64,000 nucleotides of DNA from Hydrogenophilales bacterium (GCA_016719465.1 JADJYY010000002.1:1-64000), one strand, 5' to 3'; shown: positions 1 to 10,950, numbered from the stretch's first letter. Numbers and translations: made by a program. The notes: generated by a model from the letters alone, not told the origin.

Positions 1-498
1 GGCGGTGCCGTGCTGGTCGTCGTGGAACACGGGGATGTCCAGGCGCGCCTTGAGGGCTTCCTCGATCTCGAAGCAGTGGGGCGCGGCGATATCTTCCAGG
101 TTGATGCCGCCGAAGGTGGGGGAGATGTTCACCACGGTTTCGATGAAGCTGGCGACGCTGGGGGCGTTGACCTCGATGTCAAAGACGTCGATGCCGGCGA
201 AGCGCTTGAACAGGATGCCCTTGCCTTCCATGACCGGCTTGCTGGCCAGGGGGCCCAGGTTGCCCAGGCCGAGGATGGCGGTGCCGTCGGTGATGACCGC
301 GACCAGGTTGCCCTTGTTGGTGTAGCGGTAGGCGTTGGCCGGGTCCTTGGCGATCTGGCGCACCGGCTCGGCGACGCCGGGGGTGTAGGCCAGGGACAGC
401 TCGTACTGGGTGGCGCAGGGCTTGGAGGATTCCACCGAGATTTTTCCGGGACGGGGGAACTCGTGGTAATCCAGGGCTTGCTGGTTCAGGTCGCTCAT
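1..498 (-). CDS. maeB: NADP-dependent malic enzyme, N-terminal part (runs off window)
   Basis: Oxidative decarboxylation of malate to pyruvate with NADP reduction, in the cytoplasm. Only the first 166 codons are in the window. The translation starts MSDLNQQALDYHEFPRPGKI and carries the malic-enzyme signature LAYTPGVAEPV with the catalytic Tyr near residue 38. It continues with NKGNLVAVITDGTAILGLGN and KPVMEGKGILFKRFAGIDVFD, which includes the expected catalytic Lys. The order matches bacterial MaeB-type enzymes, which also have a C-terminal phosphotransacetylase-like domain; that part would lie outside the window, so MaeB rather than a short malic enzyme is inferred. The start at 498 is the family-typical one. 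No frame damage is visible. Confidence 0.9.
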   Translation of the reverse strand, partial: MSDLNQQALDYHEFPRPGKISVESSKPCATQYELSLAYTPGVAEPVRQIAKDPANAYRYTNKGNLVAVITDGTAILGLGNLGPLASKPVMEGKGILFKRFAGIDVFDIEVNAPSVASFIETVVNISPTFGGINLEDIAAPHCFEIEEALKARLDIPVFHDDQHGTA

Positions 499-619
499 GT
501 CTTCCTCTCGATGGCGGATCGTTGCTGGCACCGCCCTTTATAGGCCATCGGAAGGGCGGACGTGGCCGGAGTTTATATTGCTGCAACGCAAAAAAACAGG
601 CGGTGGCAGCAAGGCAAAA

Positions 620-1180
620 CTCTGGATTGCCGCGTCGGCTTCGCCTCCTCCTCACCCGTCATCGCGAGCCCGAAGGGCGTGGCGATCCAGGGCAGGTGGG
701 CGGCGTGGCCGGGCGCGAAGTCAACCCCCCTGGATTGCCGCGTCGCTCCGCTCCTCGCAATGACGGGTAAGGTGACGTCATCGCGAGCCCGCCCCCTCCT
801 CCGTCATCGCGAGCCCGAAGGGCGTGGCGATCCAGGGCAGGTGGGCGGCGTGGCCAGGCGCGAGGTCAAACCCCCTGGATTGCCGCGTCGCTCCGCTCCT
901 CGCAATGACGGGTGGAGGGCTGCCGCTTCCCCTCGCCTCCTCGCAATGACGGGTAAGGTGACGTCATCGCGAGCCCGCCTCCTCCGCCGTCATCGCGAGC
1001 CCGAAGGGCGTGGCGATCAGGGCAGGCAGGCGGCATGGCCGGGCGCGAGTCACCCCCCTGGATTGCCACGTCGCTCCGCTCCTCCAGACGGGGGGGTTGC
1101 CCTGGCCCCTCCCTTCGCTCCTCGCAATGACGGCGTGGAGGGCTGCCGCTTCCCTTCGCCTCCGCGCAATGACAGCGTCG
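620..1180. repeat. Mosaic array of palindromic intergenic repeats (type E)
   Basis: The whole gap between the malic enzyme and acnA is filled by alternating arms. One arm reads GTCATCGCGAGCCCGAAGGG and continues as GCGTGGCGATCCAG (copies starting near 657, 804 and 990, the last degraded; short fragments near 778 and 964). The other reads TGGATTGCCGCGTCGCTCCG and continues as CTCCTCGCAATGACGG (copies near 731 and 875, degraded near 1059 and 1110). The arms are imperfect inverted repeats of each other, so each pair can fold into a long hairpin. Unit spacing is irregular (147 and 186 bases), which speaks against a CRISPR. A single diverged copy lies at 5851-5941. Bases 499-619 show no convincing promoter. 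Confidence 0.9.
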
Positions 1181-1238
1181 CGGGGCTTTCCCTGGTTGGG
1201 TAAAATCCCGCATCTTTCATCCACACACAGCCACCGCC

Positions 1239-3926
<2,688 letters not shown>

Positions 3927-3936
3927 GAGCGGCTGC

Positions 3937-4014
3937 TCCCCCTCCCCTCCTCCCCCGCCCGCGGGGGAGGTGTTTTCTCCCTCCCCGCTGGCGGGGAGGG
4001 TCGGGGTGGGGAGT
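3937..4014. repeat. Type A palindromic repeat downstream of acnA
   Basis: Two successive hairpins: CCTCCCCCGCCCGCGGGGGAGG, then CTCCCTCCCCGCTGGCGGGGAG, followed by GGTCGGGGTGGGGAG. The same arrangement recurs at about 4990-5145 and 22930-23012 between genes, and inside the peptide-binding protein gene at 34231-34310. It may also act as a transcription terminator after acnA, though there is no T run. Confidence 0.85.
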
Positions 4015-4058
4015 GAGCGAATCAGTCCCCGAACACACCCAACCGTCAAGGAGACAAG

Positions 4059-4877
4059 ATGAACAAACTGCTGCAATCCCTGCCGACCCTTCTCGCCCTC
4101 GCGCTGCCCGGTGCGGCTTTCGCCCAGTACGCGCCGAGCCAGCCTCCCGCGCAAAGCACGCCGGCCGCGCCCCAGATGGTCAATCCCTTCCTGCAATTCA
4201 TGCCGGGAACGGGTATGGCGCCCGTGGCCGTCCCGGTCCCGACGTTGCCGGGATTGCCCGCCCTGCCCGCGCTTCCCCTCCCCAACCTGGGCTACAACCC
4301 CCTGACCCTGTTCGCCCCCGGCCCCCAGGGGCCGGTGAAGCCCTACACCATGCGTCAGACCATTCCGCCGGAAGCCAAGCGGCAGATGATGCAGCTCATG
4401 ATGCCGATCATGACCAACGTCATGCGCATGTCCATGCCCGACGCCATGTCCTGGATGTCCCACAAGTACAAGGTCAAGCCGGGCCTGTCCTTCGACGACG
4501 TGCTGGAATCCATGAACCTGCGCGCCAACAAGCTCAACTTCAAGTACGTGGGCTCCAACCTGATGTGGAAGGATTTCAAGGCCGTGCTGAACGACCAGGA
4601 AGCCCCCCGCGTCGAGGTGCACAGCTATTGCGACATCGCCGTGGGCCGCGACCTGCTCAAGATCAGCCCGGAGTTCCTGGTGTTCCTGCCCTGCCGCATC
4701 GGCATCATGGAGGACGCCAACAAGGAGATCTGGGTGATGATGCTGGACTGGAACCTGGACTGGGTGAGGGGCTACGAGGGTTCCATGGGCGTCACCCCGG
4801 AACTGGCCAAGGGCGCCATCGAAATCCGCGACAAGATGGACGAGATCATGCGGGCGGGGGCCAACGGGGATTTGTAA
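4059..4877 (+). CDS. Periplasmic DUF302 domain protein
   Basis: 272 residues with a clear signal peptide (residues 1-22, cleavage after GAAFA). A Pro-rich linker and a very Met-rich stretch follow (KRQMMQLMMPIMTNVMRMSM, about residues 107-126). The C-terminal half contains a DUF302-like domain: GLSFDDVLESMNLRANKLNF, then EVHSYCDIAVGRDLLKISPE and FLVFLPCRIGIMEDANKEIW. DUF302 proteins are small alpha/beta proteins often found near sulfur- or copper-related genes; no reaction is established. The Met-rich segment could bind Cu(I), which is speculation. It is preceded by AAGGAGACAAG, a good Shine-Dalgarno sequence, 6 bases from the ATG. It stands alone between repeat elements. Confidence 0.75.
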   Translation: MNKLLQSLPTLLALALPGAAFAQYAPSQPPAQSTPAAPQMVNPFLQFMPGTGMAPVAVPVPTLPGLPALPALPLPNLGYNPLTLFAPGPQGPVKPYTMRQTIPPEAKRQMMQLMMPIMTNVMRMSMPDAMSWMSHKYKVKPGLSFDDVLESMNLRANKLNFKYVGSNLMWKDFKAVLNDQEAPRVEVHSYCDIAVGRDLLKISPEFLVFLPCRIGIMEDANKEIWVMMLDWNLDWVRGYEGSMGVTPELAKGAIEIRDKMDEIMRAGANGDL

Positions 4878-4902
4878 GGCTCGAAACATGCGGGTCGGAC
4901 CG

Positions 4903-4968
4903 TAGGTCGGATTTCAGTCCGATACTCCCGCCCAGCCGTTTCCGCCGTCGGGCTGAAGCCCGACCTAC
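4903..4968. repeat. Type C repeat (GTCGGGCTTCAGCCCGAC family)
   Basis: GTAGGTCGGATTTCAGTCCG at the left and GTCGGGCTGAAGCCCGACCTAC at the right; the outer GTAGGTCG/CGACCTAC arms are inverted. Related hairpins occur at 10951-11038. It lies immediately after the DUF302 gene. Confidence 0.8.
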
Positions 4969-4973
4969 TGATC

Positions 4974-5178
4974 CTTGCGAAAGTAAAGCAACTACACTCC
5001 CCCTCCCGGCCTCCCCCGCATGCGGGGGAGGTGCAGCAGTTCCACCGCCTCGACGTTCTGGGATGCCCTGCCTCCCCCGCATGGGGGGGGGAGGTGCTGG
5101 TGGCTCCCTCCCCGTTCACGGGGAGGGCTGGGGTGGGGAGAGCTTTACCGCTTTTGGTACGGATGGGATGACTTTCAT
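4974..5178. repeat. Double type A repeat with terminal GCGAAAGTAA motif
   Basis: Begins CTTGCGAAAGTAA (4974-4986), as does the copy at 22909. It then carries the CTCCCCCTCCC...CCCCGCATGCGGGG hairpin twice, and ends GGTGGGGAGAGC followed by a partial inverted end GATGACTTTCATCG. The end overlaps the stop codon of the LemA gene (5175-5177). This region fills the gap 4878-5174, and no gene is visible in it. Confidence 0.8.
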
Positions 5179-5813
5179 CGTCCGCTGTCATACCCCGGCG
5201 CGGCGGCGGGCGCCGGCGCTTCGCCGCCGAAGTCCACCTTGGGCGGCGCGGCCAGGGCCTTTTCGTTTTCCACCGTGAAGTTGGCCTTGGTCTGGTGGCC
5301 GAACAGCATGGCGGTGAGGTTGCTGGGGAAGGAGCGCACCGTCACGTTGTAGTCCTGGACCGTCTTGATGTAGCGGTTGCGGGCCACGGTGATGCGGTTC
5401 TCGGTACCCTCCAGCTGGGCCTGGAGGTCGCGGAAGCCGGCGTCGGCCTTGAGCTGGGGGTAGTTCTCCGCCACCACCAGGAGGCGGGACAGGGCGCCGG
5501 TCAGTTCGCCCTGGGCGGCCTGGAATTTCTCCAGGGCGGCGGGATCGTTGACCAGTTCCGGGGTGGCGGCGATCTGGCCGACCCTGGCGCGGGCGGCGGT
5601 CACCTCGGTGAGCACCTTGGCCTCGTGGGCGGCGTAGCCCTTCACCGTGTTCACCAGGTTGGGCACCAGGTCGGCCCGGCGCTGGTACTGGTTGAGCACC
5701 TCCGACCAGCCGGCCTTGATGGCCTCGTCCTGGGATTGCAGGGTGTTGTAGCCGCAGCCGGACAGGCCGAGGGCGGTGGTCAGGATCAGGGCGGCGAGCA
5801 GGGATTTGCGCAT
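5175..5813 (-). CDS. lemA: LemA family lipoprotein
   Basis: 212 residues. The lipobox LSGC puts the lipidated Cys at residue 20, so it is probably an inner- or outer-membrane-anchored periplasmic protein. The LemA core is clear: DEAIKAGWSEVLNQYQRRAD, LVPNLVNTVKGYAAHE, RNRYIKTVQDYNVTVRSFPS. LemA proteins form a long antiparallel helical bundle; their function is unknown. They often precede TPM-domain membrane proteins, but none is beside it here. A low-complexity Ala/Pro tail ends at the stop, which overlaps the edge of a type A repeat. The ATG at 5813 has AGGAGG just upstream. Confidence 0.92.
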   Translation of the reverse strand: MRKSLLAALILTTALGLSGCGYNTLQSQDEAIKAGWSEVLNQYQRRADLVPNLVNTVKGYAAHEAKVLTEVTAARARVGQIAATPELVNDPAALEKFQAAQGELTGALSRLLVVAENYPQLKADAGFRDLQAQLEGTENRITVARNRYIKTVQDYNVTVRSFPSNLTAMLFGHQTKANFTVENEKALAAPPKVDFGGEAPAPAAAPGYDSGR

Positions 5814-5850
5814 GGTTTCCTCCTGGGGTAAGGCATGATCAATCGAGCAT

Positions 5851-5941
5851 CGTCATTGCGAACGAAGTGAAGCAATCCAGTCCTTTCCATGCCATGAAGG
5901 CCTGGATCGCCAGTCTCTCCGCGCCTCGCGATGACGGCATT
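5851..5941. repeat. Single copy of the type E palindromic repeat
   Basis: Starts CGTCATTGCGAACGAAGTGA and ends CTCGCGATGACGG, with inner arms AGCAATCCAG and CTGGATCGCC. It is a diverged relative of the array at 620-1180 and lies between lemA and the uracil-DNA glycosylase gene. Confidence 0.8.
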
Positions 5942-5976
5942 GTTCGGTGCATTTCCCGGCTATTCAAGCCGAAACA

Positions 5977-6723
5977 TCAGGATGCGGCGCCGCTTTTCAA
6001 GCCGGCCATGGTCTGCCGGGCCAGCACCAGGTCTTCCCAGGCCTTGGCCTTGTCCGCCGGATTGCGCAGCAGATAGGCGGGATGGTAGGTCACCACCATG
6101 GGCACGCCCCGGTATTGGTGGACATGGCCGCGCAGCTTGCCGATGGGGGTGTCGCTGACCAGCAGGGTCTGGGCGGCGATGCGGCCGAGCACGACGATGA
6201 GCTTGGGGCGGATCAGGTCGATCTGGCGTTCCAGGTAGGGCAGGCAGGCTGCCACTTCCTCCGGTTTGGGATCGCGATTGCCGGGCGGGCGCGACTTGAG
6301 GATGTTGGCGATGTACACGTTGCGGCCGCGTTGCAGGCCAATGCCGGCCATCATGGCGTCCAGCAGCTTGCCGGCCTGGCCGACGAAGGGCTCGCCCAGG
6401 CGGTCCTCGTCGGCGCCGGGGGCCTCGCCGATGAACAGCCACTCGGCCTTGGGGTCGCCCACCCCGGGCACGCCCCGGGTGCGGGTCCGGGCCAGGGGGC
6501 AGCGGCCGCAGGATTCCACGGCGGCCCCCAGGGCATCCAGGTCCAGGCCCGAGACCGGGGATGGCGGGGTGGCCGGGGCCGGCGGCGAGGCGGTCGGTTC
6601 CCTGACGGCGGACGGCGGATCCTCCGGCGGCGCGGCCTCCGGCTCCGCCATGGCCGCGCCGCGCAGACGCCAGACCGGCCACAGGCCGAGCGCCTTGAGC
6701 CGATCCTGGCGATCCATGTTCAT
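5977..6723 (-). CDS. Uracil-DNA glycosylase, family 4/5 (UdgA type)
   Basis: 248 residues; removes uracil from DNA at the start of base-excision repair. A Pro/Ala-rich N-terminal segment (about residues 1-75) precedes the catalytic domain. Visible motifs are CGRCPLARTR (cluster CxxC), LFIGEAPGADEDRLGEPFVG (motif A region) and VVTYHPAYLLRNP (motif B region). Family-4 enzymes bind a [4Fe-4S] cluster with four Cys. The third is usually in a KCRPP motif, but here the sequence reads ILKSRPPGNRDP, with Ser at that place; the fourth (AACLPYL) is present. The gene overlaps the rimI stop by ATGA, so it is translationally coupled in tsaB-rimI-udg. This N-terminal layout is usual in betaproteobacteria. 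Confidence 0.88.
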   Translation of the reverse strand: MNMDRQDRLKALGLWPVWRLRGAAMAEPEAAPPEDPPSAVREPTASPPAPATPPSPVSGLDLDALGAAVESCGRCPLARTRTRGVPGVGDPKAEWLFIGEAPGADEDRLGEPFVGQAGKLLDAMMAGIGLQRGRNVYIANILKSRPPGNRDPKPEEVAACLPYLERQIDLIRPKLIVVLGRIAAQTLLVSDTPIGKLRGHVHQYRGVPMVVTYHPAYLLRNPADKAKAWEDLVLARQTMAGLKSGAAS

Positions 6724-7184
6724 AGATCTCGCTTCATGACGATGGCATCCTCCTGGCCCTGGTCGGCCGGGTAATACCCCTTGCGCGTGCCGATGACCTC
6801 GAAGCCGAGCCGCTTGTAGAGCCCCAGGGCGGCGGCGTTGGAAGGCCGCACCTCCAGGAACAGGAATTCGGTCCTGTGGTCCCGGGCGACCTGGATCAGG
6901 TGCTCCATCATCAGTCGCCCGAAACCCCGCCGCTGCCAGGCGGGCGCCACGCAGCAGTTGAGGATGTGGCCCTCGCCCACGGCCATCATCATGATCCAGT
7001 AGCCCGCGAGTTGTCCGTCGATTTCCCCCACCCAGCAGGAATAGCCCGAATGCAGGCAGTCGTGGAAATTGCCCAGGGTCCAGGGATAAGGGTAGGCCGC
7101 CCGCTCGATGCGGACCAGATCGTCCAGATCGGTCGCGGCCATGGGGCGGAAATCCAGGTACAGGGGCTTGAGGACGGCGCTCAT
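6720..7184 (-). CDS. rimI: Ribosomal protein S18 alanine N-acetyltransferase
   Basis: 154-residue GNAT acetyltransferase that modifies the N-terminal Ala of ribosomal protein S18. The acetyl-CoA-binding motif A is visible as LNCCVAPAWQRRGFGRLMM. A RimI-typical end follows: VRPSNAAALGLYKRLGFEVI and GTRKGYYP. Its place directly after tsaB and before udg is the standard betaproteobacterial arrangement. The start at 7184 overlaps the tsaB stop by four bases. Length and motifs are complete. Confidence 0.95.
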   Translation of the reverse strand: MSAVLKPLYLDFRPMAATDLDDLVRIERAAYPYPWTLGNFHDCLHSGYSCWVGEIDGQLAGYWIMMMAVGEGHILNCCVAPAWQRRGFGRLMMEHLIQVARDHRTEFLFLEVRPSNAAALGLYKRLGFEVIGTRKGYYPADQGQEDAIVMKRDL

Positions 7185-7864
7185 GGCTGGAGGAGGGCCC
7201 GCTCGGCGATCTTGAGGGCGACCTTATCGCGGATGTAGAGGGGTTCGGCGGCTTCCGCCGGCAAGCCCTCCCCCCGGGCGAAGCGGGGCGCCGCCAGGCG
7301 GGCGACGGCTCGGGCGTGGGGAATGACGGCGGCATCGACGCGGACCAGCCGGCCGGCGTAACGCTCGGCCAGGGCGGGATAGGCGGAGAAGCCGGAGCCC
7401 GCGCCCACGTAGCCGTCGGTTCCGGGCAGCGGTGCTCCGGCGGGGGGGCAGACCAGGGGGCCGGCCAGGGTGAGCCAGCCTTCGTCCCGGCGCTCGTAGA
7501 GGCCGGCGTACACCTCGTTCATGCGGGCATCGAGACAGGCCGCCACCCGCTCCGCGCCGCTTTCCTCCGCCAGGGCTTCCAGGGTGGATACCCCCAGCAC
7601 CGGCAGATCGGCCCCCAGGGCCAATCCCTGGGCCACGCCGCAGGCGATGCGCAGGCCGGTGAAGGAACCCGGCCCCATGCCATAGGCCAGCCCGTCCAGG
7701 TCGCCCAGGGCCAGCCCCGCCTCCGCCAGCAGTTCCATGACCATGGGCACCAGGAGATCGGAATGCCGTTGCCCGGCGTGGACTTCGCGGAACGCGAGGG
7801 TCCCGTCCTGCCAGAGGGCCGCGGTACACCACTCGGTGGCGGTATCGAAGGCGATGAATTTCAA
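7181..7864 (-). CDS. tsaB: tRNA threonylcarbamoyladenosine biosynthesis protein TsaB
   Basis: 227 residues. Partner and activator of TsaD in making t6A37 in ANN-decoding tRNAs. The N-terminal ASKHA-fold strand MKFIAFDTATEWCTAALWQD and the signature YGMGPGSFTGLRIACGVAQG are present. The C-terminal half is more variable, as is normal for TsaB. It is the first gene of the tsaB-rimI-udg operon, with four-base overlaps throughout. Confidence 0.95.
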   Translation of the reverse strand: MKFIAFDTATEWCTAALWQDGTLAFREVHAGQRHSDLLVPMVMELLAEAGLALGDLDGLAYGMGPGSFTGLRIACGVAQGLALGADLPVLGVSTLEALAEESGAERVAACLDARMNEVYAGLYERRDEGWLTLAGPLVCPPAGAPLPGTDGYVGAGSGFSAYPALAERYAGRLVRVDAAVIPHARAVARLAAPRFARGEGLPAEAAEPLYIRDKVALKIAERALLQP

Positions 7865-7972
7865 GTTGGGAAGCCGCGGTGGGGATGGCCGATTCTACCG
7901 GAGCCGCCCCATCCTGGCGCCCGATGGCACGCAGAGGGTGCTCAAGGGGAGTTCAAGGGATCCCAATGGCCC

Positions 7973-8362
7973 TCAAGGGCTCGCGGATTCCAGCACGTAA
8001 ATTTCCATGATGACCCGTTTCCACGGATCCCGGCTGTTCTGGAGGTGGAGGATGCGGGCTTCCACCGCCGTCCCCCGGTCCATCAGGCGCGCCAGATCCA
8101 CGTTGTCCGCCCGTGGCGCGTAGCCGATCTGGGCGCCGCGCCACTCCACCCTAACCGCCTTGTCGTCGTGGGGATTGGCGGGCTCGCGCAACAGACGCAG
8201 GGCATCGCCCACCGCCATCAGCGGAAACAGCGCGCGTCCCGCGTAATGCTGGAAACCGGCCAGGGGGGAGGTTTGCAGGATCAGCCGCTGCTGGGTCTGC
8301 GCCGCGCCGGCCAGGCCGCTCGCGGCCAGCAACAGCCAAGCTCCCCAGCGCCGGATGCTCAT
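7973..8362 (-). CDS. Exported HIRAN-domain protein
   Basis: 129 residues with a signal peptide (MSIRRWGAWLLLAASGLAGA). The rest is a HIRAN-like domain: FQHYAGRALFPLMAVGDALR, LLREPANPHDDKAVRVEW, RGAQIGYAPRADNVDLARLM. HIRAN domains bind DNA 3' ends in eukaryotic HLTF. Stand-alone exported bacterial versions have no proven role, and binding DNA in the periplasm would be surprising. The start at 8362 lies four bases past the stop of the upstream 93-residue gene, suggesting one transcript. Confidence 0.75.
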   Translation of the reverse strand: MSIRRWGAWLLLAASGLAGAAQTQQRLILQTSPLAGFQHYAGRALFPLMAVGDALRLLREPANPHDDKAVRVEWRGAQIGYAPRADNVDLARLMDRGTAVEARILHLQNSRDPWKRVIMEIYVLESASP

Positions 8363-8366
8363 GCCG

Positions 8367-8648
8367 TCAACGGACGAGGGCATCGCGCACGGCATCCACC
8401 CGCCGCGCCGGGCACCGCGTGGCACCACGGCGGGAAGGCGCGTCCTCGGGCGGTTCCGGGGGCGGTTCCGGGCCGAACAGAAGCTCATCCAGACTGGAGA
8501 CATGCTCGCCCTCGGACTCCGCCGGGTGGAAGTGCTCCAGCAGTCCGGGCGCGGCGCTCGGAAAGGCCACGCCGCTCACATCGGGGCCCGCCTCCCGCTT
8601 CGTGCCACGACAGCCCTTGGCGCCAATCCAGCAACTCAGCCTGATCAT
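8367..8648 (-). CDS. Small hypothetical protein
   Basis: 93 residues, beginning MIRLSCWIGAKGCRGTKREA and ending with a basic stretch, RRVDAVRDALVR. The middle is acidic and Pro-rich (ELLFGPEPPPEPPEDAP). No known domain was recognised. It is kept as a gene because AGGAGG lies 5 bases before the ATG at 8648 and its stop is four bases from the HIRAN gene start. An upstream ATG at 8681 lacks such a site. Function unknown. Confidence 0.5.
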   Translation of the reverse strand: MIRLSCWIGAKGCRGTKREAGPDVSGVAFPSAAPGLLEHFHPAESEGEHVSSLDELLFGPEPPPEPPEDAPSRRGATRCPARRVDAVRDALVR

Positions 8649-8736
8649 GACATCCTCCTGAAATATCTCTCGCAAGTTCATGAATACACAAGAGACCCAC
8701 TTCCAGAATAGACCCTTTTTCGGGTTTCAGGCGCTG

Positions 8737-8899
8737 GCCCGGATGTTTCATGAATTCACGTGATGATCGCGCAGGACCTTGTTCGTACAGGGTATTCCGG
8801 GAAGGAGCGGCGTAGTGATTCATACGCCCGACTGAGCGGGATTTCCTGTACGGACAAGGGACAAGCGAGGGCGCGTGAGGATTCATGAAACATCCGGGC
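8737..8899. mobile_element. MITE-like element, 163 bp, about 25-bp terminal inverted repeats
   Basis: The left end GCCCGGATGTTTCATGAATT (8737-8756, continuing CACG) and the right end, whose reverse complement is GCCCGGATGTTTCATGAATC (continuing CTCACG), are inverted. The outer 19 bases are identical. No reading frame of its own is convincing. It is the size and shape of a non-autonomous transposon remnant. Its right end lies inside the last codons of the dinG-family gene and supplies the stop (8883-8885). Confidence 0.75.
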
Positions 8900-10892
8900 T
8901 AGCCTGGGAGCCCGCCGGGCTTGCAGGCAAATCGGCCGCGAATCCACCCGGCCGGCCCAGGAATGCCGTCGCCTCCACCCTGACCCGGCTGCGCCGCATG
9001 GGCGGCAGGGCCTGCCAGATGCGGCGGCCGTAGGGTTTCTCCACCAGCCTGGGGTCGCAGATCATCAGCACGCCGTGATCCGTCTCGCGCCGGATCAGCC
9101 GACCGGCACCCTGCTTCAGGCTGATGACGGCATGGGGCAGCTGGTAGTCGTGGAACGGGTTCTTGCCGGCCCGCTTGAGGGCATCGACCCGGGCGGCCAG
9201 GACGGGATCGTCGGGGGGCTGGAACGGCAGGCGGTCGATGACCACCAGGGAAAGAGCCTCCCCGGCCACGTCCACGCCTTCCCAGAAGCTCTGGCTGCCG
9301 AGCAGGATCGCGTTGCCCAGGGCGCGGAATTCGTCGAGCAATTCGCTGCGGCTCCTTTCTCCCTGGAGCAGGATCGGGTAGCGAATACCGCTTTCCGCCA
9401 TGCGCGCGGTGAGGATGCGGTGGGCCTCGTTCATGGCCCGCAGGGAGGTGAACAACAGGAAGGCGCGGCCGCCGCTGGCTTCCAGCAGGGGCCAGGCGGC
9501 CTCCACCACGGCCCCGGTGTAGCCCGGCGTGTTGGGGTCGGGCATGGCCTCCGGCACGTAAAGCATGGCCTGCTCGGGATAGTCGAAGGGGCTGTCCCAG
9601 ACGGCGGTGGCGGCCCCCTCCTCCAGCCCGGACAGACCGATCTCGTGCAGGTAATGGGAAAAATCCCCCCGCACCGAGAGGGTGGCCGAGGTGAAGATCC
9701 AGGCGCGCGGGTCGCCCGCGATCTGGCGCGCGAACAGTTCCCCGGCATTCAGCGGCGTGGCGTGGAACAGGACCGAGTGGGTGGCGGCTTCCAGCCAGCG
9801 CACGATGCCGGTGGCGGCATACTCGGGCATGGGCGTGAGCCATTTCTCCAGGCGGTCGGCGGCCTCGCGGCAACGGCCGTGCAACTTGGCCAGTTCGTCG
9901 GAACGTTCGGCCTGGCTTTCCAGCAGCGCATCCAGCCTGGCCAGCCGCGCCGTCATGGCCTCCACGGCGGCCAGGAACTCGCGCCGCTCCAGCGCCCGGG
10001 CGGCGGGCAGGCGCAGCGGGTTGAGGCCCAGGCCCAGGCGGACCTCACGGGCGGCGGTTTCCAGCTCGCCGGCCGCCTTGGGCAGGTCGGGGAAGTCAGG
10101 CGCGGACACCGAGGCTTCCACCCGGGTGTCCCGGCACAGGTCCACCAGCATGCCGGTGGTGATGGTCTCGCCGAAGAACAGGCTGGCGGTGGCCGGCAAC
10201 TGGTGGGCCTCGTCGAAGATCACCGCGTTGCTGGCCGGCAGCAGTTCGCCGGCACCCTCGTCCTTGAGCCAGACGTCGGCAAAGAAGAGATGGTGGTTGA
10301 CCACCACCAGGTCCGCCTCCAGGGCCTTCTTGCGCGCCTTGAGCACGAAGCAGGCCTTGTGGTGGGGACAGTCGCCGCCCAGGCAGTTGTCCCGGGTGGA
10401 GGTGGCCCAGGACCAGGCCGGGGAATCCTCCGGCGCGTCACCGCAGGCCATGCGGTCGCCCGAATCGGTGCGGGCGGCGAAGCGGGCGATGGCCTGGAGA
10501 TGCAGGGCCTCCTCCCGGCTGCGCAGGCGGGCGTCGGACAGGTTGCGCTCCAGGTGATAGGGGCAGACGTAGTTGGCGCGCCCCTTGAGCAGGGCGACGG
10601 TCACCGGCCGGGCCAGGGCCTCGCGCACGGCGGGGATATCCCGGTGGAACAGCTGATCCTGCAGGGTCTTGGTGCCGGTGGAGATGATGACCTTGCCGCC
10701 GAACAGCATGGCCGGCACCAGGTAGGCCAGGGTCTTGCCGGTGCCCGTGCCCGCCTCCGCCACCAGCCGTTCCCGGTTTTCCAGGGCCCGGGCGATGGTC
10801 CGGGTCATCTCGATTTGCTGGGCCCGGGGCCGATACCCGGGAATGACGCGGCCCAGGGGGCCCGCCCCCGAAAAAATGTCTTCCAGATCCAT
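8883..10892 (-). CDS. dinG: DinG/YoaA-family ATP-dependent DNA helicase
   Basis: 669-residue superfamily-2 helicase of the XPD/DinG type, 5'-3', with a likely Fe-S domain. It has Walker A AEAGTGTGKTLAYL (about residues 45-58) and the DEAH box AVIFDEAHQLPATA. Between them are Cys residues placed for a cluster: YVCPYHLERN, RMACGDAPED, DNCLGGDCPHHKACF. C-terminal helicase motifs include LLGSQSFWEGVDVAGEALSL and QGAGRLIRRETDHGVL. The last residues ASPDVS and the stop are read from the end of a MITE-like element, so the original C-terminus was probably replaced. YoaA is the closest E. coli relative. The protein is otherwise complete. Confidence 0.92.
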   Translation of the reverse strand: MDLEDIFSGAGPLGRVIPGYRPRAQQIEMTRTIARALENRERLVAEAGTGTGKTLAYLVPAMLFGGKVIISTGTKTLQDQLFHRDIPAVREALARPVTVALLKGRANYVCPYHLERNLSDARLRSREEALHLQAIARFAARTDSGDRMACGDAPEDSPAWSWATSTRDNCLGGDCPHHKACFVLKARKKALEADLVVVNHHLFFADVWLKDEGAGELLPASNAVIFDEAHQLPATASLFFGETITTGMLVDLCRDTRVEASVSAPDFPDLPKAAGELETAAREVRLGLGLNPLRLPAARALERREFLAAVEAMTARLARLDALLESQAERSDELAKLHGRCREAADRLEKWLTPMPEYAATGIVRWLEAATHSVLFHATPLNAGELFARQIAGDPRAWIFTSATLSVRGDFSHYLHEIGLSGLEEGAATAVWDSPFDYPEQAMLYVPEAMPDPNTPGYTGAVVEAAWPLLEASGGRAFLLFTSLRAMNEAHRILTARMAESGIRYPILLQGERSRSELLDEFRALGNAILLGSQSFWEGVDVAGEALSLVVIDRLPFQPPDDPVLAARVDALKRAGKNPFHDYQLPHAVISLKQGAGRLIRRETDHGVLMICDPRLVEKPYGRRIWQALPPMRRSRVRVEATAFLGRPGGFAADLPASPAGSQASPDVS

Positions 10893-10950
10893 GGGGCGAG
10901 TCTAGTGCAGTGGAACAGTCTTGGGCGGGCTTGTGCGAACCCCGGCGCGG

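Noticed and set aside
620..1180. Possible CRISPR array
   Set aside because: Repeats are long palindromes with irregular spacing and repeat fragments as spacers; no cas genes nearby.
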